Below the pieces are notes generated by a model. That model saw nothing but the letters and a program-made list of their open reading frames with translations. It did no database searches and was not told where the DNA came from. From contig NZ_CP063373.1 in assembly GCF_015160855.1 (NCBI RefSeq), positions 744,001 to 808,000 on the forward strand: a stretch of 64,000 bases of DNA, read 5' to 3'. This document shows positions 14,600 through 23,397 of this stretch, one piece after another. Every line of letters starts with the position of its first letter. Within the stretch, counting starts at the first letter, position 1. This DNA is from Streptomyces ferrugineus. Lineage in GTDB: Bacteria; Actinomycetota; Actinomycetes; Streptomycetales; Streptomycetaceae. The translations under genes and the position numbers were made by a program.

Positions 14600-17224
14600 C
14601 TAGTCGTCCGCCAGCTCCGCCACGCCCGTGATCCGGTGCAGTGGATACGTCCGTACCTCGTCCGCGGTGTGGTCGTACGCCGTCACGAACCCGCCCTCGA
14701 CCCGCACCGGTGCGATCACCCGCTGACTGGCGGTGCCCTCGGCGTTGACGTACCCGATCCACAGCGCCTCGCCGGTCAGCACGGCGGCCTGCATGGTGGC
14801 GAGGGTCTCGGCGGAGGTCGTGCGGGGCAGTTCGCCGCCGGTCACCGCGGGGGCCGCCCCGCTCGGCCTGCGCGGGGTCGTGGAGGCGAGGTCGCCCGCC
14901 CGGATGGCGCGGATCGCGGCCGCCAGCAGTGTGGCGTCCGGCGTCGGCGGGCCGTCCGGAACCGGCTGGGGTGCGGTGCGCGGCGGGGTGCGGTGGGCGT
15001 CGGCGCGGGTGATCAGGACGTCGCCCTCGGCCGACTCGGCGGCCGGCGCGAAGCCCATCGCGCGCAGGCCCTCCAGCAGCGCGGCCGGGTCCGCCTGGGC
15101 GGCGAGCACCGTCGGCGCCAGGCGGCGCAGGCGCAGGCCGGCGGCTCGCTTGTCGGCGAGGATCTCGTTCAGCATCGCGTCGTCGTCGCAGCGGACGTAC
15201 GCCGACGCCGCGCCCACCCGCAGATGACCGTGCTTGCGGGCCACGTCGTCGATCAGATACGCCAGCGGCTGCGGCACCGGCGTACGTGAGTGCTCGGCGA
15301 GGAAGGCGTGCAGATCGGAGGCGCTGCGGCCGGCGTCGAGCGCGCGGCGCACCGAGCCGGGTGTGAAGCGGTACACCGTCGCCCCGCCCTTCGACTCCAC
15401 GTCCGCGAGCACGCCCAGCATGTCGGCGAGCGGCCGCCGCAGCGGACCGGGCGCCACGGCCGTGAGGTCGGCCTGGAGCAGCACGTGGTCGAGGGGCTCG
15501 GGGAGGAGCGGGGCGAGGAGGCGGGCGGCGGTGGCGGAGGCCACGGCCTGTTCGGCGGGGGAGAGGGGCTCGGGCGCGGGGGCCGGGCGGGGGTGCTCGT
15601 GGTGGACGGGGAGCTTGTCGCCGGGGCCGGCGGGGGCGTCCTCGGGCGTGGCCGGGGGCGGGGGTGCGGTGTCGTGGGTCGCCGCCGAGGGGCCCGTGGC
15701 CGACGGGCCCGCGGCTCGGCCGCCGCGCGCCCCGGGTTTCCCGGGCGCCGGCGCCCCCAGCAGCGCCCGCCCATGCCCGGACAACGCCCCCCGCCCCGTC
15801 ACCCCCAGCATCTCCGCCTCGTTCAGCGTCCACTGGGCGAGGCGGCTGCGCAGGTCGTCGTCCTGTTGAGGCCCGCGCAACGGCCGTTCCCAGCGCAGCC
15901 GGGCCAGCACCGACTCCGCCGCCGGTGACGTGCCCTCCGGCAGCCCGGCCAGCAGGGTCAGCACCCGGTGCCGCACCTCCGGCGCGGCGGAGCGGTCCAG
16001 GCCCGGGCCCAGCGCTGACAGGGTGCGGTCCTTGGCGTCCCGGCCGCCGACCACGCCGGCCGTGCGCGTCGCCGTCAGCCAGGCCTCCGCCAGCCGGGCC
16101 CAGCGCTCGGCGGAGGGCTGCTCCAGCCACTCGTCGTAGGCGGGCGTCGCCGCGTACCGCTCGTCGGCCTCGCCGTCGGAGGCCAGCAGGCCCGCGGCGT
16201 AGGCGAGTTCGACCCAGAAGGCGGCGACCGGCTCGGGCACGTCGAGGGCGACGGCGGTGCGCTTGAGGTCGCGCACGCTCAGGCCGCCCGCGCGCAGCAC
16301 CGTCGGACCGCCCTCGTCCCAGTCCTTCAGCAGTTCCTCGACGGTGGCCAGCGCCGTGTACGCCTGCCCGGCCGCCGTGGCGTCCACAACCTGTGGACGG
16401 TGCGTCGCGCTCGGCTCGACGGTCGGCGGCAGCGGCTCGGTGGCGCGGTGCGCGCGGCCGGCGCGCAGGTGCAGGGCCACCTCGCGGGGGAGTACGACCG
16501 TGCCGGGCGTCGTGGGCAGGAGCAGGCCGCGGTCCAGCAGCCAGCGCAGCCGGGGCGCGGGATCGGCGGTGACCTGGCCGTACGGCGGGCCCCACACCAG
16601 GCGGGACAGCACCTCCCGGGACTCCTCCGGCGCGTCGGCGAGCAGCGCCGTCATCCGCCGCCGGTCGGTGAACAGCGCGGTGAGCGACGACACGGCCGAC
16701 ACGGCGTCGTGGGTCGTGGGCAGCCCGGCCGTCGTGACGATCTCCTGGATGCGGCCCGGCGACATGCCGGCCACCGCCTCGCGCACCGTCGGTCCCAGGC
16801 CGGTCGGCGACGGGTGCTGCGGCGAGGGCGTCAGCAGCTCGCGTGCGGTGCGCACCAGGCGCAGCCGGTCGTCGCCGCCCCACACCAGGGCCTGCTCGCG
16901 CAGGGTGCCGAGGGCGTGCGGCAGGGCGCCGGCGACCGCCGGGTCGCCCTCGTCGCCGGCCATCAGGGCGAGCAGTTCGTCGTACGTCGCCGGATCCGCC
17001 GCCACGGCCAGCGCCTCCGCCGTCTGCAGCGCGAACCGGTCCAGCCGCTCAAGGGCGCGCACCACCGAGGCCCGGGTGCCGGCGCGGGTCGCCAGCTGGG
17101 TGAGGTCGGTGGGGACGGGGGTGATGAGGTCGGGCCGGCTGCGCAGCAGCACGGCCAGCGAGGCGTCGTCCCGCACGCGAAGCGCTTCCGCGAGGGAACG
17201 GGGCGGGGTGGCCGGGTCGCTCAT
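14600..17224 (-). CDS. Helicase C-terminal-domain protein (XPB partner type) with WYL-like tail
   Basis: An 874-residue protein without Walker motifs, so not itself a helicase. The N-terminal 450 residues are winged-helix-like repeats (SLAEALRVRDDASLAVLLRSRPDL opening), a Pro/Ala-rich linker spans about 490-560, and residues about 570-730 form the Helicase_C_3-type domain (DHVLLQADLTAVAPGPL ... RTPVPQPLAYLIDDVARKHG). The last 60 residues look like a WYL fold (GEALWIGYVNAEG ... RVEGGFVTAYDH). In Mycobacterium tuberculosis the homologue Rv0862c lies next to XPB (Rv0861c), which suggests a partner role in DNA repair. I prefer ATG 17224 (MSDPAT); GTG 17233 is in frame. Confidence 0.85.
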   Translation of the reverse strand: MSDPATPPRSLAEALRVRDDASLAVLLRSRPDLITPVPTDLTQLATRAGTRASVVRALERLDRFALQTAEALAVAADPATYDELLALMAGDEGDPAVAGALPHALGTLREQALVWGGDDRLRLVRTARELLTPSPQHPSPTGLGPTVREAVAGMSPGRIQEIVTTAGLPTTHDAVSAVSSLTALFTDRRRMTALLADAPEESREVLSRLVWGPPYGQVTADPAPRLRWLLDRGLLLPTTPGTVVLPREVALHLRAGRAHRATEPLPPTVEPSATHRPQVVDATAAGQAYTALATVEELLKDWDEGGPTVLRAGGLSVRDLKRTAVALDVPEPVAAFWVELAYAAGLLASDGEADERYAATPAYDEWLEQPSAERWARLAEAWLTATRTAGVVGGRDAKDRTLSALGPGLDRSAAPEVRHRVLTLLAGLPEGTSPAAESVLARLRWERPLRGPQQDDDLRSRLAQWTLNEAEMLGVTGRGALSGHGRALLGAPAPGKPGARGGRAAGPSATGPSAATHDTAPPPPATPEDAPAGPGDKLPVHHEHPRPAPAPEPLSPAEQAVASATAARLLAPLLPEPLDHVLLQADLTAVAPGPLRRPLADMLGVLADVESKGGATVYRFTPGSVRRALDAGRSASDLHAFLAEHSRTPVPQPLAYLIDDVARKHGHLRVGAASAYVRCDDDAMLNEILADKRAAGLRLRRLAPTVLAAQADPAALLEGLRAMGFAPAAESAEGDVLITRADAHRTPPRTAPQPVPDGPPTPDATLLAAAIRAIRAGDLASTTPRRPSGAAPAVTGGELPRTTSAETLATMQAAVLTGEALWIGYVNAEGTASQRVIAPVRVEGGFVTAYDHTADEVRTYPLHRITGVAELADD

Positions 17225-17369
17225 CCCGCCCACGTTAGCGGGTCACCTCCGGCGGCCGGGCCGACCAGGCGCGGGGGAACACTGCCCGATCCGAGGCACC
17301 TGACCCACCCTGTGCTGCGCTAACGTCGTCCCGAGGGGTATCCAACACACCCACCCCGGAGGGGACTTC

Positions 17370-18383
17370 GTGGGGATCGAGAGCGACCAGGTCGTCTACG
17401 AGTATCTGAGCCGCGTCGGCGACGTGGCCCAGCAGCGGCAGTTGCCGTCGTCCACCCGCATGCGCCTGGTGAACGAGCTGCGCGGCGAGATCGACCGCCG
17501 CCGCGCCAAGGCCCCCGTCGACAGCCCCGCCGCCGTCCGCCGCATCATCGCCCGCCTCGGCACCCCCGACGAGGTCGTCGAGGCCGCCGGGGGAGGCACC
17601 GCCCCGGCCCCGCAGGCACCGATCACCCCCGTGCCCGTACAGCCGGACAGCGGCACCAGCGAGACCGCCGGGGAACGCCCCAAGGGCCTGCGCCGCCTGG
17701 TGCCCCGCCCACGCCCCGCCGAGCCCTCCGCGCCCGCCGCCGACGACGCACCTCCGCCGCCCCACCTCGCCGGCACCGCGGACCTCGGCGGCAGCGCGCT
17801 CCAGCCGGACTGGTGGCGGGTGGACAGCAGCCCCTTCGGCCCCGGCGAGGACGTTCCGGGCTTCGTCGGCGGCATCGAGATCCCGGAGATGCTCAGGCGC
17901 CCGCCCGCGAAGGAGGGGACACGGCTCGAGAAGAAGGCGCCCGAAGAGGAGCCGGAGGCCCCGGCCGCAGTGGAGAAGGCCGAGGAGGAGGAAGATCCGC
18001 AACCCTCTCGCCGCCGTCTCATCCGGCGCCCGGCCCTCCCCGCCGGCCGCTGGAGCAACCCCCTCCTCCTGCTCTCCGCCGCCCTCCTCGTCACCGGCGC
18101 CATCCTCGGCAACCTCATCGTCCTGCTCGTCGGCTGGCTCATCGCCTGGGGCTCCCGCCGTCTGACCGACACCGAGACCAAGTGGGCGGTCATCATCATC
18201 CCCGGCCTCTCCGTCACGGCCGGCATCACCTGGCTCTGGGGCCGCGCCACCGAACGCTGGGGCGCCCCCCTCGTAGAGGGCCAGACGAACGCCGCGATCA
18301 CCGAGACCTGGCCGTGGGTGGTGCGGGGCGCGGCGCTGGCATCGGCGCTGTTCATCGTCTGGCGTTCACAGAAGCGCCCCTAA
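17370..18383 (+). CDS. Membrane protein with HAAS-like N-terminal domain
   Basis: A 337-residue protein starting at GTG 17370 with GGAGGGG upstream. Residues about 1-75 (VYEYLSRVGDVAQQRQLPSSTR ... RIIARLGTPDEVVEAA) resemble the HAAS domain of sporulation and cell-envelope membrane proteins that pair with PadR-type regulators. A long Pro/Ala/Glu-rich cytoplasmic linker follows (80-215), then three to four transmembrane helices between 230 and 330. No partner regulator is adjacent. Function unknown. Its stop codon sits inside a strong hairpin. Confidence 0.75.
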   Translation: MGIESDQVVYEYLSRVGDVAQQRQLPSSTRMRLVNELRGEIDRRRAKAPVDSPAAVRRIIARLGTPDEVVEAAGGGTAPAPQAPITPVPVQPDSGTSETAGERPKGLRRLVPRPRPAEPSAPAADDAPPPPHLAGTADLGGSALQPDWWRVDSSPFGPGEDVPGFVGGIEIPEMLRRPPAKEGTRLEKKAPEEEPEAPAAVEKAEEEEDPQPSRRRLIRRPALPAGRWSNPLLLLSAALLVTGAILGNLIVLLVGWLIAWGSRRLTDTETKWAVIIIPGLSVTAGITWLWGRATERWGAPLVEGQTNAAITETWPWVVRGAALASALFIVWRSQKRP

Positions 18384-18419
18384 GGGGCGCGGGGCTGTAT
18401 CGATTTGCGGCTCCGCCGC
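18374..18419 (+). terminator. Two hairpins over and after a stop codon; copy of a dispersed 3' element
   Basis: GCGCCCCT-A-AGGGGCGC (18374-18390) is a perfect 8-base stem that includes the TAA stop, and GCGGC-TCC-GCCGC (18407-18419) follows. The sequence CTAAGGGGCGCGGGG recurs at 35428-35442 after another gene. I read it as a terminator-like element dispersed in the genome. Confidence 0.55.
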
Positions 18420-18501
18420 GTGGGCGCGATCAACCCCCACAGACCCGCACTCGCCAAACGACGCACTGAACCGAGTCATTAGGCGCAGGCACAATAACCG
18501 C

Positions 18502-19119
18502 ATGGCACTCACCGTCGGCTTCGACCTCGACATGACCCTCATCGACTCCCGCCCCGGCATCCACGCCTGCTACACGGCCCTGTCCGACCGCACCGGCACG
18601 CACATCGACGCCGACCTGGCGATCACCCGGCTCGGCCCGCCGCTGGAGGAGGAGTTGGTCAACTGGTTCCCGACGGAGCAGGTGGCGGCCATGGCCGAGC
18701 TCTACCGTGCGATGTACCCGGCGCACGCGATCACCGGCACCCTCGCCCTACCCGGTGCCCACGAGGCGATAGCCGCCGTAGGGCAGGCGGGCGGACGCTC
18801 GATCGTCGTCACCGCCAAGTACGAGCCGAACGCCAAGCTGCACCTGGAGCACCTCGGCATCCAGCCCGACGCGGTCATAGGCGACCTGTGGGCCGAGCAG
18901 AAGGCGACGGCCCTGCGCGAGCACGGCGCGAGCGTCTACGTCGGCGACCACCGAGGAGACATCCGCGCCGCCCGCGCGGCGGACGCCCTGTCGGTCACCG
19001 TGGCCACCGGCCCGTTCGGCGCCGATCAGCTCGGCGAACTCGGCGCGGACGTGGTCCTCGCGGACCTCACCGAGTTCCCCGACTGGCTCGCCGGCTATCG
19101 CGAAGCGCCCCGCGCCTGA
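18502..19119 (+). CDS. HAD-family hydrolase (phosphatase)
   Basis: A 205-residue haloacid dehalogenase-like phosphatase. Motif I is [11 protein letters not shown] (nucleophile and acid/base Asp near residues 8 and 10), motif II is IVVTAK near residue 95, the conserved Lys lies in the KATALREHG region and motif III/IV is [17 protein letters not shown] helical cap lies between motifs I and II, as in phosphoglycolate phosphatase-like members. Cytosolic; substrate unknown. ATG at 18502 after a short leader that follows the dispersed hairpin element. Confidence 0.9.
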   Translation: MALTVGFDLDMTLIDSRPGIHACYTALSDRTGTHIDADLAITRLGPPLEEELVNWFPTEQVAAMAELYRAMYPAHAITGTLALPGAHEAIAAVGQAGGRSIVVTAKYEPNAKLHLEHLGIQPDAVIGDLWAEQKATALREHGASVYVGDHRGDIRAARAADALSVTVATGPFGADQLGELGADVVLADLTEFPDWLAGYREAPRA

Positions 19120-19346
19120 CGCCGGCCCGCGGCGATCGAGCGGAACACTCCCGCGCCGGCGACGAGGAATCCGACGCCCATCAGCATGCTCAGCCCGAAC
19201 ATATAGGTCGGAAATGGCGTCGTGCCGAGCAGGAACGGGGTCACCGTGACCAGAGTGGCCACTGCACCGATGAAGAACACGACCGCTCCGGCACGGATCA
19301 GTCGGTCACCGGGAGCGGCGGAATTCGTTTGGGTTTTGTCACGCAC
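19095..19346 (-). CDS. Small two-helix membrane protein
   Basis: An 83-residue protein with a polar N-terminus and two predicted transmembrane helices ([20 protein letters not shown] and [20 protein letters not shown]) and a basic C-terminus (RRQARGASR). I chose GTG 19346 (VRDKTQTNS); a TTG at 19379 is in frame. Its 3' end overlaps the HAD gene by 25 bases in opposite orientation. A perfect inverted repeat lies just upstream of the start. Function unknown. Confidence 0.7.
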   Translation of the reverse strand: MRDKTQTNSAAPGDRLIRAGAVVFFIGAVATLVTVTPFLLGTTPFPTYMFGLSMLMGVGFLVAGAGVFRSIAAGRRQARGASR

Positions 19347-19358
19347 CGGACCAGGGTA

Positions 19359-19377
19359 GTTCCCTGCGCGAGGGAAC
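19359..19377. promoter_or_regulatory. Inverted repeat GTTCCCT-N5-AGGGAAC
   Basis: Perfect 7-base arms (19359-19365, 19371-19377) with spacer GCGCG lie 13 bases upstream of the GTG of the small membrane protein and about 135 bases upstream of the cold-shock gene. The position fits an operator in the shared divergent promoter region. Confidence 0.45.
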
Positions 19378-19428
19378 AACCGGGCGACGTCTTGTCACCG
19401 GCCCGGGGACCATTAGCCTTGGTACCGG

Positions 19429-19446
19429 CGGGTCGTGGTCGACCCG
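19429..19446 (+). promoter_or_regulatory. Inverted repeat CGGGTCG-N4-CGACCCG upstream of the cold-shock gene
   Basis: Perfect 7-base arms around TGGT, 66 bases before the cold-shock gene start. It could be an operator or the first hairpin of a structured 5' leader, as cold-shock mRNAs often have; the following 65 bases are comparatively AT-rich. Confidence 0.35.
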
Positions 19447-19511
19447 CTGTAGTGCTATCAAGAGCCGTTTTCAGAAGCAGTTTTCCGACGAGTACGAGGA
19501 CGAGGACAGAC

Positions 19512-19895
19512 GTGCCTACCGGCAAGGTCAAGTGGTTCAACAGCGAGAAGGGCTTCGGCTTTCTCTCCCGCGACGACGGCGGCGACGTCTTCGTCCATTC
19601 CTCGGTCCTCCCCGCCGGAGTTGACACACTCAAGCCGGGACAGCGAGTGGAGTTCGGCGTCGTCGCCGGTCAGCGAGGTGACCAGGCGCTCTCGGTCACC
19701 CTTCTCGATCCGACCCCGTCCGTCGCGGCCGCCCAGCGCAAGAAACCGGACGAGCTCGCCTCCATCGTCCAGGATCTGACGACCCTCCTCGAGAACATCA
19801 CGCCGATGCTGGAGCGGGGCCGCTACCCCGACAAGGCCGCCGGCAAGAAGATCGCCGGCCTGCTGCGGGCGGTCGCCGACCAGCTCGACGTATAG
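19512..19895 (+). CDS. Cold-shock domain protein with C-terminal helical extension
   Basis: A 127-residue protein: residues 1-65 form a cold-shock OB-fold with both RNA-binding motifs, [14 protein letters not shown] (RNP1 part) and DVFVHSSVL (RNP2). About 60 further residues ([20 protein letters not shown] ...) form a helical tail not present in the 67-residue CspA class. It should bind single-stranded RNA or DNA in the cytosol. The GTG start at 19512 is the first codon of the family's VPTGKVKW. Nearby mqnD is convergent. Confidence 0.92.
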   Translation: MPTGKVKWFNSEKGFGFLSRDDGGDVFVHSSVLPAGVDTLKPGQRVEFGVVAGQRGDQALSVTLLDPTPSVAAAQRKKPDELASIVQDLTTLLENITPMLERGRYPDKAAGKKIAGLLRAVADQLDV

Positions 19896-19905
19896 CCGTA
19901 GAGCC

Positions 19906-20766
19906 TCAGGGGAAAACCAGCGCATCCGGGCCGAGGGGCGGCACCAGCCCCTCGGCCGCCGCACGTGTGAGCAGCCCGCGCACCGCGGCATAGCCGTCCT
20001 CGCCGAGGTCGTGCGTGAACTCGTTGACGTACAGGCCGATGTGCTGGTCGGCGACGGCCGGGTCCATCTCCTGGGCGTGCTCCATGACGTACGGGCGGGA
20101 GGCCTCGGGGTCGTCCCAGGCGGCCCGGACCGACGTACGGATCGAGTCGGCGAGCAGGGTCAGCATGCCCGTGCCCAGTGACCGCCTGGCGATGATCGCG
20201 CCCAGCGGGATCGGCAGGCCGGTGGTGTTCTCCCAGTGCTCGCCCATGTCGGCGAGCTTGTGCAACCCGTAGTTCTGGTACGTGAAACGCGCCTCGTGGA
20301 TGACGAGTCCCGCGTCGACCTTCCCGTCCCGCACGGCCGGCATGATCTCGTGGAAGGGCATGACGACGATCTCGCCGACCCCGCCGGGGACGGTGTCCGC
20401 GGCCCAGAGCCGGAACAGCAGATACGCCGTCGACTTCTCGCTCGGCACCGCGACCGTGCGTCCGGTGAGGTCCACGCCCTCCTCCCGGGTCAGCACCAGC
20501 GGTCCGCAACCCCGGCCCAGCGCACCCCCGCAGGGCAGCAGCGCGTACTCGTCGAGGACGTACGGCAGCACCGCGTACGACACCTTCAGTACGTCGAACT
20601 CGCCGCGCTCGGCCATGCCGTTGGTGATGTCGATGTCGGCGAAGGTGACGTCGAGGGCGGGGGCGGCGGGGATGCGGCCGTGGGCGAGGGCGTCGAAGAC
20701 GAAGGTGTCGTTCGGGCAGGGGGAGAAGGCGATCTGCAGCGGCTCACTGGCCATGGGGGCGGTCAT
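19906..20766 (-). CDS. mqnD: 1,4-dihydroxy-6-naphthoate synthase (futalosine pathway)
   Basis: MqnD converts cyclic dehypoxanthinyl futalosine to 1,4-dihydroxy-6-naphthoate, a late cytosolic step of the futalosine menaquinone route found in Streptomyces. The 286-residue protein has the diagnostic IAFSPCPNDTFVFDALAHG near the N-terminus, the periplasmic-binding-protein-like two-lobed pattern, TVAVPSEKSTAYLL and a conserved His in VIHEARFTYQ. The ATG at 20766 lies inside the 3' end of mqnB (23-base overlap), so the two are translationally coupled. It is the last gene of a lipoprotein-mqnB-mqnD operon. Confidence 0.93.
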   Translation of the reverse strand: MTAPMASEPLQIAFSPCPNDTFVFDALAHGRIPAAPALDVTFADIDITNGMAERGEFDVLKVSYAVLPYVLDEYALLPCGGALGRGCGPLVLTREEGVDLTGRTVAVPSEKSTAYLLFRLWAADTVPGGVGEIVVMPFHEIMPAVRDGKVDAGLVIHEARFTYQNYGLHKLADMGEHWENTTGLPIPLGAIIARRSLGTGMLTLLADSIRTSVRAAWDDPEASRPYVMEHAQEMDPAVADQHIGLYVNEFTHDLGEDGYAAVRGLLTRAAAEGLVPPLGPDALVFP

Positions 20767-21433
20767 ATGCGTTCCAACTCTCCAGTACGGGCGCGAGCTT
20801 CCCGAAGCCCTCCGTCAGGGCGGCCAGCGCGTCGCCGATGCGCCAGGCGGCGCGGTCGCGGGGGCCGACCGGGTTGGAGACGGCCCGTATCTCCAGCACG
20901 GGCACCCCGTGCGCGGCGGCGGCCTCGGCGACGCCGAATCCCTCCATGGCCTCCGCGAGGGCCGTGGGGTGACGCTCGCGCAGGCGCGCGGCGCGCTCGG
21001 CGGTGCCGGTCACGGTGGAGACGGTGAGGACGGCGCCGCGGCGGGCGCCGGTGGCGGCCGCGACCTCCCGCACGAGTGCTTCCGGCGGGCGGTGGGTGAC
21101 GGTGCCGAAGCCCAGCTCGGTGACGGGCACGAAGCCGTCGGGCGTCTGAGCGCCGAGGTCGGCGGCCGTGATCTCGTCGGCGACGACGAGGGAGCCGACG
21201 GGGGCGTCGGGTGCGAAGCCGCCCGCGATGCCGGCCGAGACGACGAGGGCGTACGGGGCGCCTTCGAGGGCGGCCCTGGTGAGGGCCGTGGCGGTGGTGG
21301 CGGCGGCGAGCGCGGGGCCCACTCCGGCGGCGATCACCTCGGTGCCGGGGAGCCCGAAAGCCGCCCTGGCCACCGCGTCCCGCTCTGCGGGGACCGCGGT
21401 GGCCACCAGGACACGTACGACGGACGTGATCAG
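20744..21433 (-). CDS. mqnB: Futalosine hydrolase
   Basis: MqnB removes hypoxanthine from futalosine to give dehypoxanthine futalosine. The protein of about 229 residues has the nucleoside phosphorylase/MTA-SAH nucleosidase fold: RVLVATAVPAERDAV, VVSAGIAGGFAP, the catalytic-type VTGTAERAARLRERH and EAMEGFGVAEAAAAHGVP. No ATG, GTG or TTG gives a full N-terminus: the family start RVLVATAVPAE is preceded by GTA. The likeliest start is CTG at 21433, which overlaps the stop of the lipoprotein gene (CTGA) with AAAAGGA upstream; GTG 21406 would remove the first strand. It is coupled at its 3' end to mqnD. Confidence 0.88.
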   Translation of the reverse strand: MITSVVRVLVATAVPAERDAVARAAFGLPGTEVIAAGVGPALAAATTATALTRAALEGAPYALVVSAGIAGGFAPDAPVGSLVVADEITAADLGAQTPDGFVPVTELGFGTVTHRPPEALVREVAAATGARRGAVLTVSTVTGTAERAARLRERHPTALAEAMEGFGVAEAAAAHGVPVLEIRAVSNPVGPRDRAAWRIGDALAALTEGFGKLAPVLESWNAYDRPHGQ

Positions 21434-21903
21434 CTGTCCTTTTCCAGCTTGAAGGACCACAGGCCCGTCACGTCCTGCTCGCCCTCCTTGATGGTCACCA
21501 GCGTCGAGCTGCCGCTGGCGCCGTACTGGGCGTTGAAGAACACGCTGCCCGGGACGGTGCGGTAGGTCTTCTTGCTGGAGTCGGTGAGCGGCTGGCCGTT
21601 CATGAGGATGGTCCAGCCCTCGTCGGCGATCTCCGGGTCGACACCGAAGCGCACGGTCTCCTCGGGGTCCACCTTGATGGACTCGATGCCCTTGTCCTTC
21701 AGGCACTTCGACAGTTCCGAGGTCTTCAGGGCGTCGCCCTCACCACCGCAGGTGGCCTCCGAGTGCACGGACGCGGTGCCGGTGGTGATCGTGGCCAGCG
21801 GCGTCGGCTTGTCGCAGGCCGACAGAACGAGCAGTCCGGCGGATACGGCGCCGGCGGCGGCGAACGCGCGGCGGCGTCGCGAAGCGGATTGCAGCGTGGT
21901 CAT
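21430..21903 (-). CDS. DUF2771 family lipoprotein
   Basis: A 157-residue exported lipoprotein. The N-terminal part has a basic start (SRRRRAFAAAG), a hydrophobic core and a lipobox LSAC near residue 30, so it should be lipid-anchored on the outer face of the membrane. The mature part has two further Cys (ATCGGEG and LSKCLKD) that may form a disulfide, and beta-rich segments (TVPGSVFFNAQYGASGSS) of DUF2771. Function unknown. It is the first gene of the operon with mqnB and mqnD. Confidence 0.85.
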   Translation of the reverse strand: MTTLQSASRRRRAFAAAGAVSAGLLVLSACDKPTPLATITTGTASVHSEATCGGEGDALKTSELSKCLKDKGIESIKVDPEETVRFGVDPEIADEGWTILMNGQPLTDSSKKTYRTVPGSVFFNAQYGASGSSTLVTIKEGEQDVTGLWSFKLEKDS

Positions 21904-21969
21904 GGCGGAAGGCTATCGGGCGCGTGTGACGCTCTCTCCATGTGGGGGCGTGTCATGGCGGGCCATGCC

Positions 21970-23397
21970 CTAGGTGACCCGTGGCCGTGCGTGCCCGCCG
22001 TGCCGGGCCGAGCCGAGCAGGCCCTTGACGGTGGTCAGCCAACCCGTGGCGACGATCGCCGCGCCGACCAGCAGGCCGAAGGAGCCCTTCAGCGGCAGCA
22101 CGATGCCGATCGCGCCGCCCAGCACCCAGGACACCTGCAGCAGCGTCTCCGAGCGCGCGAACGCCGACGTACGGACCAGCTCGGGCACGTCCCGCTGGAT
22201 CAGCGCGTCCAGCGACAGCTTGGCCAGCGCCTGCGCGAACCCCGCGACCGCCGCGAGGAAGGCCACCAGGACCGCGCCGAAGAAGACCGCCGCCGTGATC
22301 GCCACGCTCAGCACGAAGCCGACGACGGTCACGATGATGATCTCCGGCGCCCGGGACCTCAGCCACGCCCCGACGGCCGTACCGAGCGCGTTGCCGGCGC
22401 CGGCCGAGACGGCGACTATCCCCAGCGAGACGGCGGCGCTCTGGCCGGACATCGGGTGCTCGCGCAGCAGGAACGCCAGGAAGAAGATCAGGAAGCCGGT
22501 CAGGCAGCGGATGGAGGCGTTGGCGCCGAGGGCGTGGGTGACGGCGATGCCGACCGTGCGCAGTCCGGGGCGCTTGACGGGCTTGCGGTGCGGCCCGTGC
22601 AGATGCTGCTCGTCGGCCGCCAGCAGCGCGGTGTCCTCGCCCTTGGCCGAGTCGACCTTGTGCGGCAGCGTGAAGGACAGGAACGTACCGGCGATGAAGA
22701 TCACGAAGGCGCCGTAGAGCGGCCAGCGCGGTCCGATCGCCTGGAGCCCCGCGCCGACGGGCGCCGCGATACCGGTGGCCAGGAGTCCGCCCAGGGTGAC
22801 CCGGGAGTTGGCCTTCACCAGGGAGAAGCGGGGTGGGAGCAGACGGGGCACCACGGCGCTTCTGACGACCCCGTACGCCTTCGAGGCGACCAGCACCCCG
22901 AGCGCGGCCGGATAGAGCTGGAGGTCGCCGCTGACGACGGCGCTGGACAGCACCAGGGCGAGCAGCGCCCGCGCCAGCATCGCACCGGCCATCGCGGCGC
23001 GGCGGCCGTGCGGGAGACGGTCCAGGAGGGGGCCGATGACGGGGGCGAGGAGCGTGAACGGCGCCATGGTGATGCCGAGGTAGAGCGCGACCCGTCCGCG
23101 CGCCTCGTCGGTCGGGACGGAGAAGAACACCGTGGAGGCGAGGGCGACGGTGATCATCATGTCCCCGGCGCCGTTCACACCGTGGAGCTCGATCAGCTTG
23201 CCCAGTCCGGACTCACCGGCGCCCTGCGCGTGGGTGGCCCTGCGGATGCCGCGGGCGGGGCCGGTGAGCGGGAAGTGCAGGGCACGGCCGACCGCGCGGA
23301 GGGAGCCGCCCATCCGGCCCGACCCGCCACCTCGACTGCGGCCCCCCTTGGCCCCACCGACACCGGTGGCTCCTTGGGGCGGCCTCGCGGTTGCCAC
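21970..23397 (-). CDS. MFS transporter
   Basis: A 475-residue major facilitator with about 12 transmembrane helices. The first 55 residues are a Gly/Arg-rich cytoplasmic tail, after which IELHGVNGAGDMMITVALAS begins helix 1; GPLLDRLPHGRRAAMAGAML is the loop 2-3 motif. The central loop has a charged stretch (KVDSAKGEDTALLAADEQHL). I set the start at GTG 23397; several later in-frame starts are possible. No substrate is evident. It is 66 bases upstream of the lipoprotein-mqnBD operon on the same strand and could share transcription. Confidence 0.85.
   Translation of the reverse strand: MATARPPQGATGVGGAKGGRSRGGGSGRMGGSLRAVGRALHFPLTGPARGIRRATHAQGAGESGLGKLIELHGVNGAGDMMITVALASTVFFSVPTDEARGRVALYLGITMAPFTLLAPVIGPLLDRLPHGRRAAMAGAMLARALLALVLSSAVVSGDLQLYPAALGVLVASKAYGVVRSAVVPRLLPPRFSLVKANSRVTLGGLLATGIAAPVGAGLQAIGPRWPLYGAFVIFIAGTFLSFTLPHKVDSAKGEDTALLAADEQHLHGPHRKPVKRPGLRTVGIAVTHALGANASIRCLTGFLIFFLAFLLREHPMSGQSAAVSLGIVAVSAGAGNALGTAVGAWLRSRAPEIIIVTVVGFVLSVAITAAVFFGAVLVAFLAAVAGFAQALAKLSLDALIQRDVPELVRTSAFARSETLLQVSWVLGGAIGIVLPLKGSFGLLVGAAIVATGWLTTVKGLLGSARHGGHARPRVT

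Noticed and set aside
14592..16883. 763-codon frame on the minus strand in another phase over the helicase-C gene
   Set aside because: Arg/Gly/Ala-only composition and no start signal; the overlapping frame encodes a recognisable protein.
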